The notes under the pieces are model-generated. The model worked only from the letters and a program-made list of their open reading frames with translations, made no database searches and had not been told where the DNA came from. The translations under genes and the position numbers were made by a program. Shown one piece after another: positions 59,602 to 64,000 of a DNA stretch of 64,000 bases (positions are counted from its first letter, which is position 1; each line of letters begins with the position of its first letter). Source of the DNA: Epichloe hybrida (taxonomy: Eukaryota > Ascomycota > Sordariomycetes > Hypocreales > Clavicipitaceae); NCBI GenBank assembly GCA_019022495.1, contig JAFEKR010000002.1, forward strand, positions 2,356,001 to 2,420,000, read 5' to 3'.

Positions 59602-62600
59602 TCATCCCTCCGTGGTATCCATCTTGTCCTTTGCCATTCTCACCCTTTCTTCTCTCCACTTGTCAATCTTCTCCTTCAAGTCTGTCTGCGGAACGGCATC
59701 TTCTATCGTCATGGGCTGTCTGGTGAAAGGATCCTTGGCATCGCTCAATAAGTGCTGCACGATGGTTGACCGATCGACAATGTGTCGGCTTGGCAGCAAG
59801 ACGGGGTCCTTCATCAATTCACCCATGATGGGATCTTCAAACTCGGCGGGAATATCGCCCAGATCCAGTTCGGCCTGGTCAAAAAGGAGCTTGGCCTCGG
59901 CGAATTTGGCCTTGACCTTCTCCCACTTGGCCATGTCGCCTGCATCTTTCTGGTTCTTGGTCGTGAGGATGCGCGTGACCCGGTCGAGCACTTCGGGCTT
60001 GTACGAACGCCCATCAGCTGCGACGGCATCCACAAAGACGGACGAGTACCCGAGGTGTAGGTAGATGTCGACAAAGTCCGATATGAGCTGGATGGGGCGG
60101 AAGTGGTACTTGTCCTTGTTGGATACGCTCAGTTCGGCGGCGGCTCGTTTGCCCGCCAAGGCTTCGAGGTTGTAGTTCAACATGCTTGCAAGACGCGAGA
60201 CGATTTCGGGCATGATGAATGAGTCGCTGAGAGCCTTCGTGAACAGCTTCATCATATCTAGTGTCTCGTTGGCCAGCTGCATATAGGAACTGGCTTGTGT
60301 TCCTAGTGTCTGCAGTTCTTCTTCCTTCTTTTGTCGATCCTCTGCGGAGAGTGATTGATCTTGTAGCTCCAGCTCCAGGGCTCTCATCTTAGGGAACTTG
60401 GTGAATGCTTCGTCCAAGACATAGGTGGCGTCATTCAATAGCATGTTTACAAACTGGACAAAGAATCCGCGATTTGTTCTAAATCAGTGGTTAGTCGTGA
60501 CATCCGGTATGTATTAGGACTTGGCGTGGGAATGGTTGCTGGTGGCAATGAAGATGAAGAAGTGATCACATACTTGCTCTCTCTTGTCAGTTGCACTTTG
60601 TAAACGTCGTTGCTCCACACGCACTTAATGACTTGGAAAATCTCATAGCGAATGTTGAATTTGTCGTAAAACGCCGAGTTGGCGCCTGTCGACTCGCACT
60701 CGATGTAAAACTTCATCAAGGAGTGCAATAGATACTCGTTCGCAAAAGGCAGGGCAATCAGCTGATCACCCAATACGCCTTTCTTCAGATGCATGAACGG
60801 CCACGTTCCTGAGAACAACAACGTCACGAGTGACGACTTCAGGTAAGGATTTCTAATGAACTCAGATGATCGTAGGAACGTGATGCATAGCGCAATCATT
60901 TCCTCACCAATGGCGCTCGGGAGGATTTTCGGTAACCATCTTTTGCCAAAAGGTAGTTTGGATTAGTAAGGTGTTACATGCCAACAATACAAAGACTGGG
61001 GTGTCTCCAAAAGACATACCGGAAGATGAACTTGAAGTTGTCCACGATGTTTTGCAAAACATATTCGGGAAGACAGGCAAACGCTTCGGCATTATCAGGC
61101 GAAAGTGGTAGCCTGGGTGCTGGTTAGCCAATCATATTGAAGCCTTTATGTGTTGTTATTCCCGAAGACCTACTTGATCATCTGTGTCTCTGTGCCAGGC
61201 TTGTAATTGGAACCAGTAGCAAGTCTCAGAAGCCAAACTGCCACATAACGCATAAAGCGCAATGACGTGCCCTGCATTCGTTCGTCCAGCAAGGCTCCCT
61301 CGATGGCATACTTGAGTGCAATCGTCTTCTCCAAAACATTAGTGTGCCTCTTGAGCGTTTCTTCGAGCAATCGCAATTGGTGCGCCGAGTTGAGGAGTTT
61401 GGGGCGCTCTGCCTCCATGGCCCTGATATGCTTTTCAAGATACTTGATCTCCCGGTCCAGGAATTTCAGCTGTGAGTTGAGCGACTCGCTGCCGTAATGA
61501 TGCGCAGCAAGTGTCAAGAAGAAAGCCTCTGTGATGAAGTTTGACTCCCCCTCATCTTTTTCGGCATAATAGGCATCGGCTGTTGTTTGGTCGGCGTTTA
61601 ATTTTGTTTCATCTTTGATATCGATCCTGGGTTGCCTCTTGAAATAGCGCACATCAATCTTGTCCACCTTGCTAAAGTCATTATCCATAAAAGGTTCGCA
61701 GAATCGATCCAGAATAGCCGCCACATTGAGCATGAACCCGTCGGATGCCACTTCTCGAGGGTCAACCTGCATGGCTCGTCGCTTGTGATTTGCGTTCATA
61801 ATGTACGAAAACCAGTTCAGCGTTCGGCTTCTCGTGTCAGGACCAGCTCGGATGAAAGCGTTCGCTATCACAAAGAGGTCATCCTGATGTGCCCGCAGCA
61901 CCATGCGTAGCGACTCTTGGGCATTGGCAATTCGAGCTCTGTCCAAAGAGCGAGCCCCAGGGAAGTAACTCTTAATGGCTTCTGGTTGCAAGGGGGAAAT
62001 GCGGAAGAAAGGACCAAGAATCGTGTGCTTTTCTATGCCTGGGGCGGATTGTGCCATATTAAAGCAGGGATGCTCGGCCAGATTTGTGATGAGAACGGGG
62101 AATCTTGCGTAGGTGAGGAGTGCCTGTCCGCGAAAAAAAAAAAAAAAAATTAGTCCAAAGGCTCTGTCCCCCTCTCCCTCTTCATTGGCAATACATGGAC
62201 TCACTTGAATGTAGGGTTTGAAATCATCTTCCAATGACAAGGCAGAGAGTTGACTGCTCAGGGTGACCATGGCATCATTGAACAATGCAGGGAAAGCCTC
62301 GTCTTCGTCGAAGCGCTTGATGGCCTCTCTAATAAAGTCGAAACAAAGTCCCCCATCATCTTGCACACCCTTTAGCAGATAAGGTGCCAGCGAATCATGT
62401 CGAGGGTTCGGATCACGTCTGCATTCTTCGTCAGCAATTGAGCCCTTAAGATTCAGGGGGCAAGAGCACCCCCTTTGCTAGCATCAACGAACCCATAGAG
62501 AGCAGGCATGGTCAACGCAAACAGACAGTTGCTCATGCACAATCTCTTAGCTTCCTCGAGAACCTCTTGCCTCTGTGGCGAAACATTCTTGGCAGTGCTA

Positions 62601-63383
62601 GCTGCCTTTACGGCTCGTTTCCAGCACGGCAGCAAGTAGTCGAATAAAGGGGAGGCAGGTGGCCAGTTGTTACAGGATTCTATGATTGCCTGGTCCAATA
62701 TGCTGATCGACAGTTTCAAAGGGTCGCCCGAGTCGTTGAGTTCGTGGTTCAAATTCGGTAAGAAGACGAAACGCTGGCCTTGAACATTGGACATATGGTG
62801 TGGATCGACGGAAACGCGGAATATTTGTGACAAAACCCTGTGTGCGTAGTCTTCATCTGATTCTTGGCGTTGCTGCTGGGCTGGCTGTGGAGAATCTTTC
62901 CGGGGCGCCGACGCTGAATCGCCGTCGTCAACCTCCATGGCGTGCCGTTTGCGAGAAGGACGGGGACTACCTGTGGAGGCCGATTGGTCTCCTAATACTT
63001 GGGTGCTTTGAACACCCAGCTGTGTGAAGGGATTCGGACTTGACTGTGCTGATTCCGCGGCCGGTGTCACGTTGATCTTGACTATCGGTGTCGCGGGTTC
63101 GGAGGTTTCGGTCTGGGGCGTTTGCGACGGTGGTGATGCTGCTGATGAGGGCTGCGGCGTTGCGGTGTTGTCGGCTTCGTTTGCGCTAGACCTGCGAGCT
63201 GAAGAGCCCAGCATGGCCAGACGACGCAGTCGAATCTACGAATACGGAGTGTTAGAAAGTCGCAATGAATCGAGCAACAGCGTAACAGCGTATTGCATCA
63301 TGCATCGATGTACTTGCCCGCTCCATCTGCTCTTTGTCTGGGGCGTCAGGTCCGCTGCCCGGGGGTTGCTGATTCGAGTCCAT
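59602..63383 (-). CDS. UFD2: UFD2, U-box ubiquitin chain elongation factor (E4), 1102 aa
   Basis: Minus-strand exons are 63383-63318, 63235-62493, 62418-62205, 62123-61174, 61112-61020, 60939-60574 and 60478-59602. All phases agree (1103 codons with stop). The start is MDSNQQPPGSGPDAPDKEQM. A Ser/Pro-rich N-terminus precedes the Ufd2 core (YGRDPNPRHDSLAPYLLKG; RNPYLKSSLVTLLFSGTWPF; VQFVNMLLNDATYVLDE). The C-terminal U-box (about 1019-1095) reads EFEDPIMGELMKDPVLLPS, then VDRSTIVQHLL and DPFTRQPMT. Ufd2 binds Cdc48/p97 and extends ubiquitin chains on proteins bound for the proteasome. The length suits the family. Intron 1 has a GC donor (CGG|GCAAGT...TAG); the other five are GT-AG. Intron 3 has an unusually long T17 tract close to its acceptor. 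Confidence 0.95.
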
Positions 63384-64000
63384 GTTGACGACTGACTCCA
63401 GAACGCTGCCAAACTAGACCAAGCGACCGAACTAGATGAAGGAAGGAGGAGGTTAAGGACTGTTGTGCGTGGTCGGGGGGGTTTTGAAGGCAGGAAAAAG
63501 AGACATTCAGCTAGGTTGACGTCGATGCCCGTCATCAGTCGTCGCTGATGCAGATTGTGGAATCGAAAAGAGCCCCGCCGCGGCTGCAACTCAGAAGAAC
63601 TCAGACAATTAATACATAGAAAAGTCAATGTCCGGCCGGCTCCGACATGCGGGACGGTGCGTGTGTGCTGCAGTGTGTGACGCAAGCGCTGAAAATACAG
63701 GGGCTCGTGGCGGAGTTGAGAGCAAATATAGCGTCCCCGTGGCGAGAACTTGCCTGTCAGAGAAATCGGTACAGTGGTCAGTCAACTGTACCAGACCAAA
63801 CAAATGTGGTTCCAACTCCGCGACCCAAACCACAAACTCCTCAACTCCGCCGCACCGACCGACCGTGATTTTTTTTTTTTTTTGAGCTTTTAGCTCTGGC
63901 GCACCACGTGATCCACCGTCTCTGCAAGTATTGGTGAAACACGACATGAATAAAGTTTACTTGTGATCCGGAAAAATAAAGACCTCATTTCATAGCACGT
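63384..64000. other. Upstream region of UFD2, no gene seen
   Basis: This is the presumed promoter. It includes a T-run near 63869-63883 and a CACGTG palindrome at 63905-63910. Small open frames carry no recognisable domain. Confidence 0.5.

Overview
The window is nuclear DNA from a filamentous ascomycete. The genes carry short GT-AG introns with fungal branch sites (CTAAC/CTGAC-like), and the protein families are typical of Pezizomycotina: UFD2, KDM4, a xanthine dehydrogenase with a Cys-rich linker, Zn2Cys6 and bZIP regulators, and a DUF2293 protein. Repeats show the C-to-T/G-to-A decay of repeat-induced point mutation (RIP). Sordariomycetes, perhaps Hypocreales, is my inference; nothing in the window fixes the genus.

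Layout. 1-38.5 kb is gene-rich: a 5'-truncated RRP12 (+), a DUF2293 protein (-), a bZIP regulator (+), a lone tRNA-Gln(CTG) (-), a JmjN/JmjC/PHD histone demethylase of KDM4 type (+), a kynurenine aminotransferase (+), an ascorbate-oxidase-like multicopper oxidase (-), xanthine dehydrogenase (+), an ERT1/acuK-family gluconeogenesis regulator (+), a SPO22/ZIP4 meiotic gene (+) with an in-frame TAG, and a Zn2Cys6 regulator (-). A gene desert of about 21 kb follows (38.5-59.6 kb). It holds a GT-rich minisatellite and one extremely AT-rich block at 43265-57071. At 59.6-63.4 kb lies UFD2 (-), the U-box E4 ubiquitin ligase.

The AT-rich block is exactly two nested, dead LTR retrotransposons. The outer one is a Ty1/copia element (269-bp LTRs, TSD tatac). 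Its reverse transcriptase is interrupted by an oppositely oriented Ty3/gypsy chromodomain element (270-bp LTRs, TSD cttta). Both are riddled with TAA/TAG, yet the outermost 80-155 bp at each end of each element are nearly clean. The copia sequence flanking the gypsy insertion is mutated right up to the junction. This suggests two separate rounds of RIP with the gypsy insertion between them.

The genes do not form an obvious biosynthetic cluster. They are mostly housekeeping (rRNA processing, proteolysis, purine and tryptophan catabolism), chromatin and transcription genes. The most notable points are the RIP edge pattern, the possible nonsense mutation in the meiotic gene, a zinc cluster spread over four exons including 18- and 23-nt microexons, a GC-AG intron in UFD2, and a purine-regulator-like CGG-N6-CCG site upstream of xanthine dehydrogenase.
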